Assembly (NCBI GenBank): GCA_905372095.1
Contig: CAJPNK010000001.1
Span: 62,001-126,000, forward strand
Direction of reading: 5' to 3'
From: Candidatus Saccharimonadota bacterium
Lineage (GTDB): Bacteria; Patescibacteriota; Saccharimonadia; Saccharimonadales; Saccharimonadaceae
DNA length: 64,000 nt
A program made the translations under genes and the position numbers. The notes below the pieces were generated by a model. That model was not told the DNA's origin, did no database searches, and saw only the letters and a program-made list of their open reading frames with translations. Of the stretch, positions 1-7,612 are shown piece after piece. Position 1 is the first letter of the stretch, and every line of letters starts with the position of its first letter.

Positions 1-1744
1 TGACCGCGCCAATTTTATCCGGATCAATCTTTAGCTTTTCAATCCGCGGTGCGTACGGGCTAAGTGCTTCGCGCGGCGCTGGCAGCACACTCAACATATG
101 CTGCAAAATATGCGCCCGGCCCGCCTTACTCTGTTCAATCGCTTGGCGCAGCACTGTCACCGGTAGACCATGCACCTTCATATCCATCTGCAGCGCCGTG
201 ATACCCTTGGCTGTACCGGTCACCTTGAAATCCATATCGCCGGCAAAATCCTCAGCATCGGCAATATCGCTCAGTACGTACGGCGTATCACCGTCCATCA
301 TCAGACCCATGGCAATGCCGCTAACCGGCGCCGAGAGAGGCACGCCAGCATCCATCAGCGCCAGACAGCTTGAACAGGTCGCTGCCATCGACGTCGAACC
401 GTTCTGGCTCATAATTTCAGTGACGCTACGAATAGCGTATGGGAAGTCTTCTTCACTCGGCAGCACTGGTGTCAAGGCGCGCTCCGCCAAGTAGCCGTGG
501 CCAATCTCGCGCCGGCCCGGGCTGCCCATCCGCTTAACCTCGCCAACCGTATAGCCCGGCGCATTGTAATGATGCATATAGCGCCGTTCGCCGTCGTTAA
601 CCTCCATAGTATCAACCAGCTGCGCGTAACTCAGCGGCGCCAAAGTCACAATATTCATACCCTGCGTCACACCGCGAGTAAACAAGCTCGAACCGTGCGC
701 TCGCGGCAGCAAACCAACCTCTGAACTTAAGGGGCGGATTTCCGTCAATTTGCGACCGTCTGGACGCATATTATCCTCGACGATACCGCGGCGAACATCT
801 TTGTGTAGCGCCAAGGTAAATGCTTCATCGTATTCGTCGCGTACTTCGTCGTATTCCTCAGCGCCCAAGCCCAGCTTTTCAGTCATCGCTTCGTGGAATG
901 CCCAGCGAATCTCATTGACCACCTCGTTGCGCTCTGGATACGGCCGGCGGATTTTCTCGCCTAATTTACCGTCAACCCATTCGTCAGCTGTCTGCTGAAT
1001 TGTTTCGTCGGGTAAGACTAATTCATATTCTCGTGCGGCTGGCGCAACTTTGGCCGCCAGTTCTCGCTGCAACTGAATCGCCGGCTGCATCATCTGGTGC
1101 GCCCAGGCCATCGCATCGACGATTACCTCTTCTGATACTTCCTTAGCACCAGCTTCCACCATGGTAATACCGCTGGCAATACCGGCCACTACTAGATCCA
1201 AATCAGATTGCTCACGCTCCTCCGGCGTCAAAAAGGCCTTAAACTCACCATTCACACGGCCCACCCGCAAGCCCGCTACCGGCCCGTCAAACGGTGTCCC
1301 GGTCAGCATCAAGGCGCTCGACGCCGCAATCATCGCCACCACGTCCGGGCGGAAATCCGGATCCATGCTCAGCACCGTCGCCACGACTTGTACTTCTTGG
1401 CGGTACCCTTTCGGAAACAACGGCCGAATCGGACGGTCGATTAACCGGCCGATTAGCACCGCCTCGTCGCTCGGCCGACCTTCGCGCTTAATAAACCGAG
1501 AACCAGAAATTTTGCCCGCCGCATAAAACCGTTCTTCATAATCAATCGACAGCGGGAAATAATCCAGCTGCACCGGCCGGCTGCCTACCTGGGCACTGCC
1601 CAGCACCACCGTATCGCCGTAACGCACCAGTACGCTGCCCGTCGTCCGGAAGCCAACGCGATTGACCTCCAACGTCAACGGCCGGCCGCACAGCTCGGTG
1701 CTAACGCTAAAAATCTCCTTGCCGCTCGGGTTAATAATACTCAT
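1..1744 (-). CDS. pnp: Polyribonucleotide nucleotidyltransferase (PNPase), 3' end outside window
   Basis: Phosphorolytic 3'-5' exoribonuclease of mRNA turnover. The minus strand gives one open frame of about 581 codons starting MSIINPSGKEIFS at 1744 and running off the left edge. It contains PNPase-type RNase PH core sequence near the N-terminus (GRPLTLEVNRVGFRTTGS, then FIKREGRPSDEA and LIDRPIRPLFP). The last visible residues (KIDPDKIGAV) match the start of the KH domain, so only the KH/S1 RNA-binding end is missing. The start is set by a strong AAAGGAG site just upstream. A -10 box (TATAAT on the minus strand, 1870-1875) gives a leader of about 120 nt, which in other bacteria is where PNPase autoregulates. 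In many bacteria pnp directly follows rpsO; here rpsO lies about 4 kb upstream behind unrelated genes. Confidence 0.96.
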   Translation of the reverse strand, partial: MSIINPSGKEIFSVSTELCGRPLTLEVNRVGFRTTGSVLVRYGDTVVLGSAQVGSRPVQLDYFPLSIDYEERFYAAGKISGSRFIKREGRPSDEAVLIGRLIDRPIRPLFPKGYRQEVQVVATVLSMDPDFRPDVVAMIAASSALMLTGTPFDGPVAGLRVGRVNGEFKAFLTPEEREQSDLDLVVAGIASGITMVEAGAKEVSEEVIVDAMAWAHQMMQPAIQLQRELAAKVAPAAREYELVLPDETIQQTADEWVDGKLGEKIRRPYPERNEVVNEIRWAFHEAMTEKLGLGAEEYDEVRDEYDEAFTLALHKDVRRGIVEDNMRPDGRKLTEIRPLSSEVGLLPRAHGSSLFTRGVTQGMNIVTLAPLSYAQLVDTMEVNDGERRYMHHYNAPGYTVGEVKRMGSPGRREIGHGYLAERALTPVLPSEEDFPYAIRSVTEIMSQNGSTSMAATCSSCLALMDAGVPLSAPVSGIAMGLMMDGDTPYVLSDIADAEDFAGDMDFKVTGTAKGITALQMDMKVHGLPVTVLRQAIEQSKAGRAHILQHMLSVLPAPREALSPYAPRIEKLKIDPDKIGAV

Positions 1745-1869
1745 AAAAGAGCTCCTTTCTTCGCGGCAAGTAACAGGGATGAAAATTCGTCTTGGCCAGG
1801 CTTGGCGATTCAAAGCCGCGCGCCGCAAATTCTCGTCTCTATCACTTCCGCGTTAACAATAACTACTTT

Positions 1870-1875
1870 ATTATA
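1870..1875 (-). promoter_or_regulatory. -10 box of pnp promoter
   Basis: The minus strand reads TATAAT here, about 125 nt before the pnp ATG. This leaves an untranslated leader of normal length and a good ribosome binding site, unlike the many near-leaderless genes elsewhere in the window. Confidence 0.6.
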
Positions 1876-1916
1876 GCAGACAACAAAGGTTATTTCATCT
1901 ATATCACGTCATGCTA

Positions 1917-1945
1917 TTGCTTTTTTATCATGTTTATGCTATAAT
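1917..1945 (+). promoter_or_regulatory. Promoter of the PD-(D/E)XK-like gene (TTGCTT-17-TATAAT)
   Basis: A -35-like TTGCTT is followed by a 17-nt spacer and a perfect TATAAT at 1940-1945. The ATG at 1952 is only 6 nt downstream of the -10 box, so the transcript is expected to be leaderless. Confidence 0.7.
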
Positions 1946-1951
1946 AGAAGA

Positions 1952-2863
1952 ATGAGCACGCTTCCTATAGTTCAGCTAAGGCGCCGCCAAGACTTCTGGC
2001 TAAAAAGCCAAGAGACTGCGAGAGAATTACGAAAAGAAGCGCATACGATCGATCCAGAACGTCCGCAGCGCGGTATCGGGCGAGCTGCGCACAATCTATT
2101 ACAATTAATGCAACAAGTTGAACATCCAACTGCTGAAACTAACCAGCAACAAGAGTTTTACAAGCTCTACGGCACCTATCGCGACTGGATTGCCGCTGCA
2201 ACTACCGAAAAAGCAGCTAGAGACTCAAATAGGAGGCTTTCTCCTAAAAATCGCGAAAAAGTTGTTGGTTTGCATTCTTCTTTCAACGACTCGCTGCGCG
2301 AAATTTTTAACCGCTGGGGCACTGCTATCACGCCAGCTGACACAATGCAGCTTCTAAATAATTTTATCCCTATAGCCGATAAACCTTATTACCGTGAATT
2401 GATGGAGAATCACATAAAGGGCGTACGTACAGAATTACTAGCCGAGCTCGCTCTCGAAAATATGGGCTTTGAAGTGGTCCGTGCGACTACCGAACAAGAC
2501 AAGAAAGGTATTGATTATCTTATAACTGATAGCCGGGGAAAGCAAACAGCGATAGATATTAAATCTTCAAAAACAGGAGCTGATGAGGCTAATGCGCAAA
2601 ACAACCTGTATGGTGATAGTACGATAGCTGTCTGCCCATTTTCGCCTAGGACCCTCAAACGTATTCACACAATTCTGCCTGCCGATCCATACGAGCAAAT
2701 GCTGGGACCTTCAAAGGAGATGCTTGAAAACCTATACGATTCTGGTGTTGTAGATAACGATGAATATGCTAGAATTAAGTATAAATTAAACGAGCAGATA
2801 GCAGATTTGCATGAACGAAATAGCAATCCAACGCGCACAGGGAAGAAATTAACTCATGTCTAG
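1952..2863 (+). CDS. Uncharacterised protein with PD-(D/E)XK nuclease-like domain
   Basis: 303 aa, not recognised as a named family. The N-terminal half is charged and helical. The C-terminal half has the pattern of a restriction-endonuclease-like fold: a helix with E165 (ELLAELALENMGFEV), then KGIDYLI with D188, and AIDIKSSK with D202 and K204, which fits E...D...DxK. This suggests a metal-dependent nuclease or a decayed relative, but the fold assignment rests on motif reading alone. The gene has no Shine-Dalgarno site and starts 6 nt after a TATAAT box. Its last 8 nt overlap the start of the next gene, so the two are translated together. It sits between pnp and rpsO, genes that are often adjacent, so it is probably an accessory insertion. 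A defence or toxin role is possible but unproven. Confidence 0.75.
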   Translation: MSTLPIVQLRRRQDFWLKSQETARELRKEAHTIDPERPQRGIGRAAHNLLQLMQQVEHPTAETNQQQEFYKLYGTYRDWIAAATTEKAARDSNRRLSPKNREKVVGLHSSFNDSLREIFNRWGTAITPADTMQLLNNFIPIADKPYYRELMENHIKGVRTELLAELALENMGFEVVRATTEQDKKGIDYLITDSRGKQTAIDIKSSKTGADEANAQNNLYGDSTIAVCPFSPRTLKRIHTILPADPYEQMLGPSKEMLENLYDSGVVDNDEYARIKYKLNEQIADLHERNSNPTRTGKKLTHV

Positions 2864-3272
2864 CGAAACTAGCTTCTTTGGGGAGGAGACCGGTTCAGAA
2901 AGCCCATGGCGGCTTACTGAGTATCACCTAGTCAATCCAGAGGAAGCATACAGAGATATCGTCGACTCAATTAGGCGCGGAGAAGGAATTATACTAGCAG
3001 CAAAAGTATCTGCCGGCATGGGAGAAGCTGCTACTCGGATTGAGGAAATTGCGGCTTCGTTTACTGAGTTAAGTCGGGCAAACGAAGCAAATTTATTTGA
3101 GACTGACAACTCACCTCAACTCGAGGCTAGAGGCGTAACCAAACACCCTAACTCTCTGGACTCAGATGATGACGATCAAAGACCTCTAACCGTTGTTCTC
3201 CAGCAAAGCGATGGTAATGATGGTAATATTAATTCCGGACACTTTTTTCTGGCAACCGAACAATATCCTTGA
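2856..3272 (+). CDS. Hypothetical partner protein overlapping the PD-(D/E)XK-like gene
   Basis: 138 aa, no family recognised. The ATG at 2856 lies inside the last codons of the upstream gene (8-nt overlap), which implies translational coupling and a linked function. The protein starts MSSETSFFGEETGSES. It is acidic, with a helical middle (EAATRIEEIAASFTELS) and a Ser/Asp-rich stretch around LDSDDDDQRP, and ends with VVLQQSDGNDGN and a short hydrophobic tail. No signal peptide or membrane segment is visible. It could be an inhibitor or specificity partner of the nuclease-like protein; this is inferred from the overlap only. Confidence 0.6.
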   Translation: MSSETSFFGEETGSESPWRLTEYHLVNPEEAYRDIVDSIRRGEGIILAAKVSAGMGEAATRIEEIAASFTELSRANEANLFETDNSPQLEARGVTKHPNSLDSDDDDQRPLTVVLQQSDGNDGNINSGHFFLATEQYP

Positions 3273-3348
3273 TATTATATCTTAATACTAGCCCCTGCTA
3301 AATTAAGCTAATCGCAAGCTATTCAAACTTAATCAACAAGGAGGCCTT

Positions 3349-3843
3349 ATGCCACAAACCGAAAGTCTATATACTGGGCGGCGCATTAATGTCCGCGCTA
3401 TTATTTATCGCGAAGGAAAAATACTCGCCGTCAAACATCGCCGCGGCGACCAAGCGGCCCCTTATTACGCCGTACCAGGCGGCGGTCTCGACCCGCACGA
3501 GTCGCTAACTGAATGTTTAATCCGCGAATTACGCGAAGAAACTGGCATAACTGCCAAACCTGGCAAATTGCTATTCATCCAGCAATTCCCATCATCGCGG
3601 GCTGGCTACGAAGAGGAATTAGAGTTCTTTTTCGCGGTCGATAATCCTGATGACTTTACTGATATTGACATTAGCCAAACAACGCATGGCGCCCAAGAAT
3701 TAGCCGTTTGCGAATACATCGACCCGTCGCAACATGTTCTTTACCCAGAGTTTCTACAAAGCACAGATATCGCGCTATACATCAACGGCAACCAGCCGGT
3801 TCTCGTCGTCGATAATTTCAACGAGCAACACCAACTACTCTAG
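3349..3843 (+). CDS. Nudix hydrolase
   Basis: 164 aa. It contains a complete Nudix box G-x5-E-x7-REUxEExGU: G45, E51, then R59-E60-L61-R62-E63-E64-T65-G66-I67 in GGLDPHESLTE and RELREETGI. These residues bind the metal and hydrolyse nucleoside-diphosphate-linked substrates. The substrate cannot be told from sequence; the first strand (INVRAIIYREGKILAVKH) resembles the NTP-cleaning MutT-like and ADP-ribose types. The start is supported by AAGGAGG about 8 nt upstream. The 3' end overlaps the convergent GNAT gene by 9 nt. Confidence 0.92.
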   Translation: MPQTESLYTGRRINVRAIIYREGKILAVKHRRGDQAAPYYAVPGGGLDPHESLTECLIRELREETGITAKPGKLLFIQQFPSSRAGYEEELEFFFAVDNPDDFTDIDISQTTHGAQELAVCEYIDPSQHVLYPEFLQSTDIALYINGNQPVLVVDNFNEQHQLL

Positions 3844-4503
3844 CGTCACGTTTTGCCGCGCCCAATCAACCGCCGCTTGCGCCCGTTTGCGCGCCTCCAA
3901 GCTTTTTCGCGGCGGACGGTCGTCGCCCCACCATTGCCGCCAAGCCCAATCTGCCGGGTTGAGGCACTCCAGGCAATCCATGTGGCGCAATTTACCGTTC
4001 ACGAACTCTTCATTGCGTTCGGTGTAGACAAGTTCGTAGCCGCACTTCTCAAGCGCTCGCCAGCTCGCCGCGTTGCCGTGGATAACCGCCGACTTAATTC
4101 GGTGCAGGCCTAGATTTTCGAAAGCATACCAGGTTCGTGACCGATGGCAAGCACTGGCAATCCCCCGGCCCCAATATTTTTTATCGGCAATAACTATACC
4201 GCTTGTCGCATAATGAACGTGATCTTTAGTTATTTCGGTAAGTGCCGTATTGCCGATCAGCTGGCGCTTGTCGCCATCTACAACCCAGATTCCCCAATTC
4301 AGGCTGGTTTTATTTTTGATCATTTCATCATACCAGACTTGCTCGGTCTCAATCGTCTGCGCTCGGTGCGCTGATAAGTACTGTGTTACCGTGCCGCGCG
4401 CAAAACCCTCGACAAACACCGCTAGATTATCGCGCGCAAACGGCGCCAATTCAACCGACAAGCCCCTATCGGTTGTTAATTTCATCATCGGCCCAAACGC
4501 CAT
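3835..4503 (-). CDS. GNAT-family N-acetyltransferase (RimJ/RimL type)
   Basis: 222 aa from the ATG at 4503, chosen over an upstream ATG at 4542 because AAAGGAG precedes it by 6-7 nt. It has the acetyl-CoA fold of RimJ/RimL-like enzymes: the LIGNTALTEI strand, IVIADKKYWGRGIASACH (the pyrophosphate-binding loop, variant of RGxGxA), and the late strand NLGLHRIKSAVIHGNAASWRALEKCGYE, where the N-x-x-S-x-x-x-x-E-K-x-G-F/Y motif is typical. Family members acetylate protein N-termini, antibiotics or small amines; the substrate here is unknown. The gene converges on the Nudix gene with a short overlap. Confidence 0.88.
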   Translation of the reverse strand: MAFGPMMKLTTDRGLSVELAPFARDNLAVFVEGFARGTVTQYLSAHRAQTIETEQVWYDEMIKNKTSLNWGIWVVDGDKRQLIGNTALTEITKDHVHYATSGIVIADKKYWGRGIASACHRSRTWYAFENLGLHRIKSAVIHGNAASWRALEKCGYELVYTERNEEFVNGKLRHMDCLECLNPADWAWRQWWGDDRPPRKSLEARKRAQAAVDWARQNVTLE

Positions 4504-4577
4504 CGCGCACTCCTTTCGCTTAATTGTGTTTATATTATACACAATTGAGATAACTTAGTACACAAAAAAGACACTAA

Positions 4578-5732
4578 CTACAGACTTTCAACTATACTCT
4601 GCAACCTGCTGCGAGCTTCATCGGCAGCCCTCCGTAGAGTTGAGCCGCTACCTGGCCTAGTTTGCCATATCGGCGACCGCGGGTTAGCTTCTTTCGCTAG
4701 CTTAGACATTGCTTGAAGAGTTTCTGCGTCAACATTTAGTCCGCCTTTAGCTTTTAGCCTATCGGCTAACTCTGCCCTAACATTTTGGTCAAGAAATCCG
4801 CTATAAGCCCTCAAGAAGTCTCCCGCCCATTTGTTAGCTTTCTCTTGCTCTAATGGCGATGTCTTATCCTCTGCTGGCTGTGCGACCTGTTCTGCCGGAT
4901 TTTTCTCTGCGGTGCGATTACTTGTGGCAGGTTTAGCTTCTGTAGCCTCTACCTTTGGGCTTTCGTTGCTAGCGGTTTCTGGCGGCGTATTTTCTTTAGA
5001 CGCTTTAGGTTCAGGTTCGCTAGACGGCTTGGCTGCATCAGTTTCTGCTTTCGGAATTTCGGCACGCGGCGGTAGCGGTACCTCTTCTGCCTCGGGCATA
5101 GCAGCGCTAGCATTGGTCTCACGCGCAACCAGCTCTTTTGGCTGCTCATGTATAGCTGGTTGCTCATACGCTACTTGCTCAGCTGGCGGCCGCGAAGCAT
5201 ATTGAACTAGATTATCGCCTCTATCACTGTTACGCTCACCCCTGACAATACCATCAACCATATCCCCTGGAACACCATTCTCTATCAGTCGAGCACGCCG
5301 ATCGAGCATTTCATCAACACTTTGCGGCCCTCTCTCGGCGTCAGCATGCGACGGTAACTTACCAGTTATTTTCTCGCCAGTAATAAGGACTCGCCGTGTA
5401 GATGCACGCTCGTTCGTCGGTGCCGCGCCGCCGTCAGTAGCGGCTTTGGAAGCCTCGCCAACCAGCAGCTGCCTGCCGGTATTCGACTCTTGGCGCGCCA
5501 AAGCGGGCGGCTTATCGCCGAAAGCAATCGCTACTGCATCGCGAGCATCATTGACTTTCTTGGCCCTGCCAGCTGGCGTCCATTCGTGCGGTGTACTAAA
5601 ATTATCACCATCAAGAGAGTTAGACTTAACTGTCGGCTCAATACCGTACTTCTTATAGTCAAACGACTCGCCTTGCTCGCGGCTGTTAGTCGCCTCATGA
5701 GAAGACGTTGGAAAGCGTTCTTTTGTGTTCAT
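4578..5732 (-). CDS. Hypothetical disordered Ala/Glu/Pro-rich protein
   Basis: 384 aa, family not recognised. Residues 1-180 are polar and mixed. Roughly 190-300 are low-complexity A/E/P/K/S sequence (for example EAEEVPLPPRAE and KAETDAAKPSSEPE), probably disordered. The last 90 residues look like a small helical domain (WAGDFLRAYSGFLDQ, RAELADRLKAKGGLN). There is no signal peptide or membrane segment. A clear sigma-70-like promoter, TTGACA-17-TAGCAT, lies at 5761-5789, with a 28-nt leader and only a weak AAGGTAA site. The protein sits in the accessory block between rpsO and pnp. Its function is unknown. Confidence 0.8.
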   Translation of the reverse strand: MNTKERFPTSSHEATNSREQGESFDYKKYGIEPTVKSNSLDGDNFSTPHEWTPAGRAKKVNDARDAVAIAFGDKPPALARQESNTGRQLLVGEASKAATDGGAAPTNERASTRRVLITGEKITGKLPSHADAERGPQSVDEMLDRRARLIENGVPGDMVDGIVRGERNSDRGDNLVQYASRPPAEQVAYEQPAIHEQPKELVARETNASAAMPEAEEVPLPPRAEIPKAETDAAKPSSEPEPKASKENTPPETASNESPKVEATEAKPATSNRTAEKNPAEQVAQPAEDKTSPLEQEKANKWAGDFLRAYSGFLDQNVRAELADRLKAKGGLNVDAETLQAMSKLAKEANPRSPIWQTRPGSGSTLRRAADEARSRLQSIVESL

Positions 5733-5760
5733 TTTTGTTTTGCCGTTTACTTACCTTTTT

Positions 5761-5789
5761 ATGCTAGCATAGCTTATGCTTTTTGTCAA
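5761..5789 (-). promoter_or_regulatory. Promoter TTGACA-17-TAGCAT for the A/E/P-rich protein
   Basis: The minus strand has a perfect -35 (5784-5789), a 17-nt spacer and TAGCAT (5761-5766), followed by a short leader to the ATG at 5732. Confidence 0.75.
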
Positions 5790-5847
5790 TAATATTACTT
5801 AGATTAGTAATTTTAGCAATACGGTAGCTGCGATCTACCTTTACAAA

Positions 5848-5880
5848 CCAAAAACCGCCTCGATACGAGACGGTTTTTGG
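5848..5880 (-). terminator. Rho-independent terminator after rpsO
   Basis: The 14-bp arms CCAAAAACCGCCTC and GAGACGGTTTTTGG pair with one mismatch around a GATAC loop, starting 15 nt after the rpsO stop. It isolates rpsO from the accessory genes that separate it from pnp. Confidence 0.85.
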
Positions 5881-5894
5881 CCCAGGCTGCACGT

Positions 5895-6161
5895 TTATTT
5901 GCGCAGACCGAGCTTCTCTAGCGTTGCCTTGTAGGCCTCAAAGTTCGTCTTCTCAAGGTATTTCAGCAGGCGCTTGCGCTTACCTACCATCTGAATCAGT
6001 CCGCGGCGCGCCATACGGTCGTGCTTATTGGACTTGAGATGTTCAGTCACCTCTTTGATACGAGCCGTCAAGATTGAAATCTGCGCTTGCGGGCTGCCGA
6101 CATCGTTCTCGTTGACCTGAGTCAAAGCAATAGCTTTCGCTTTGTTATCCTTTGATATCAT
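5895..6161 (-). CDS. rpsO: 30S ribosomal protein S15
   Basis: Binds 16S rRNA in the platform of the small subunit early in assembly. 88 aa from the ATG at 6161 (MISKDNKAKAIAL). A TTG three codons upstream is possible, but the shorter form matches the usual S15 length of about 89. S15 hallmarks are VGSPQAQISILTARI, LTEHLKSNKHD-type sequence (here VTEHLKSNKHD) and RRGLIQMVGKRKRLLKYL. It lies downstream of truB with a frameshifted gene between, and ends in a strong terminator. Confidence 0.97.
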   Translation of the reverse strand: MISKDNKAKAIALTQVNENDVGSPQAQISILTARIKEVTEHLKSNKHDRMARRGLIQMVGKRKRLLKYLEKTNFEAYKATLEKLGLRK

Positions 6162-6186
6162 AGCTAACAACTTTAGCAGAGATCCG

Positions 6187-6785
6187 CTAATCAGTCAAGT
6201 TGTGCGAACTTCTTATCATATCTATCATCTTATAGATTTTCTCAATATCGTCAATTGTCATCTGACGAGACTGGTCTATCCAGCCCTTAATAAGTTTGGT
6301 AGTCGTTTCTGTGTCAGGTAGCGTTTCGCTTGGAGTAAAATTATTTAAAGTTTCCGGCTGCCCATTCCTATGATAATTTACACTATACTCATGATTTGTC
6401 GGTTGTCCAAGTTCGCCGTAAATAAGCCATTGCTCCACAATCTCGACTATTTGTCCTGGAACACTTTCAATACGTTTTTTGACACTCATATATAGTTCGT
6501 CTTGAAGCGTCTTGCCGTCTTGTTCCGACTCTGGCACATATATCAATTCGCAACCTTCCGGTACAGCTGCCTCTTGGTCATCAAAATGGAGAGCCTTACT
6601 AACCAATTCCGGCGTCAGTGGATACGAGAAACTTTTGAGAGGCTGATCATCTAGCGATAAACACCAGGTTCCTCTACTTCTCTACCTACTAGTTTTAATG
6701 TTTCCGCAGCTTGACGGCGCAAGTTATGGAGTGCTTCTTGATCAGGTATAGGCTCTGTAGGAGCAAGATTCTCATAATCTGTCAT
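6187..6785 (-). pseudogene. Hypothetical gene, probably split by a frameshift near 6651
   Basis: Two minus-strand frames appear to be halves of one gene. The first, 6651-6785, encodes 44 aa (MTDYENLAPTEPIPDQ to EEPGVYR) and starts 6 nt after a TATAAT box at 6792-6797. The second, 6187-6606 with readable sequence from about 6660, gives LDDQPLKSFSYPLTPELV and then about 135 aa ending SSHNLTD, with no ATG at its start (only TTG/CTG). Joining them with a 1-nt shift at the stop codon yields a continuous, natural-looking protein of about 200 aa. The options are a sequencing error, a true pseudogene, or two coupled genes. Middle motifs include RIESVPGQIVEIVEQWLIYG and a helical C-terminus. No family is recognised. 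It lies between truB and rpsO. Confidence 0.6.
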
Positions 6786-6833
6786 TCTTTCATTATATCA
6801 TAAAAAGTCTAAATAAGCAAATTTCTATGCTTC

Positions 6834-7535
6834 TTATGATTCAATGCCAAGATCGGCCAATTTCTGCGCTTGACTAACTTGCCAATCAGCAATCTGCGTA
6901 CGGCGCAATTCTTGACAGTAAGCACCAGTGTTTAGCGCCTCACCGATATCAACTGCCAAACTACGAATATAGGTACCGCTAGAGACATGGGCTCGAACTT
7001 TGAGCAGCGGATAAGCGTAATCAAGCAGCTCCAGCGCATAAACCGTCACTGTACGTTCTGGTATATCAACTTTTTTACCGCTGCGAGCCAATTTGTAGGC
7101 CCGCTGGCCATTAATTTTGATAGCACTGAACGCTGGCGGACGCTGTTTGATATCACCAACGAATTGCGCTAGGACGGACTTGACGACTGCTATATCCGGC
7201 TGTTTGGAGATGGATGAAACTTGAGTATCATTTTGCGGCTTACTATTTGCAACGTACGGCATAATTTCGCCTTCCGGGTCGCCAGTTGTACTAGTCTGTC
7301 CCAGCCGGAACGTCGCTTCATACACCTTATCAAGCTTGGTATAACGCATCGCGTTGCGGCATTCCTTGCCCGTAACCAAAATCAACAGGCCCGTCGCAAA
7401 CGGGTCAAGCGTCCCGCAATGACCGACTTTGACTTTTTTGCCAGCCCGATGGCTAAGCACGCGGCGAACTCGCGCCACTACCCCGAAGCTAGTCATGCCT
7501 GGCGGCTTATCAATCAATATAACCCTGTCATTCAT
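6834..7535 (-). CDS. truB: tRNA pseudouridine-55 synthase TruB
   Basis: Isomerises U55 to pseudouridine in the T-loop of nearly all tRNAs. 233 aa. The N-terminus IDKPPGMTSFGVVARVRR and the catalytic motif GHCGTLDPFATGLL, with the essential Asp, are diagnostic. LDKVYEATFRLGQTSTTGDPEG and RPPAFSAIKINGQRAYKLAR are further TruB signatures. The C-terminal PUA domain seems absent or very short. The ATG is preceded by TATACT with a 6-nt gap, so the mRNA is probably leaderless. It is followed by the frameshifted gene and rpsO, keeping the widespread truB-rpsO order. Confidence 0.97.
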   Translation of the reverse strand: MNDRVILIDKPPGMTSFGVVARVRRVLSHRAGKKVKVGHCGTLDPFATGLLILVTGKECRNAMRYTKLDKVYEATFRLGQTSTTGDPEGEIMPYVANSKPQNDTQVSSISKQPDIAVVKSVLAQFVGDIKQRPPAFSAIKINGQRAYKLARSGKKVDIPERTVTVYALELLDYAYPLLKVRAHVSSGTYIRSLAVDIGEALNTGAYCQELRRTQIADWQVSQAQKLADLGIES

Positions 7536-7612
7536 ACTTCAAGTATATCAGCATACCCCGTAGCATTGATTCTAAAATCTTTTCAGAGTCAATCTGAAGT
7601 CTATCCGCAAAC

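Noticed and set aside
170..1856. Several plus-strand open frames across 170-1856
   Set aside because: They are antisense shadows of pnp, which has full PNPase similarity on the minus strand and a good ribosome binding site.
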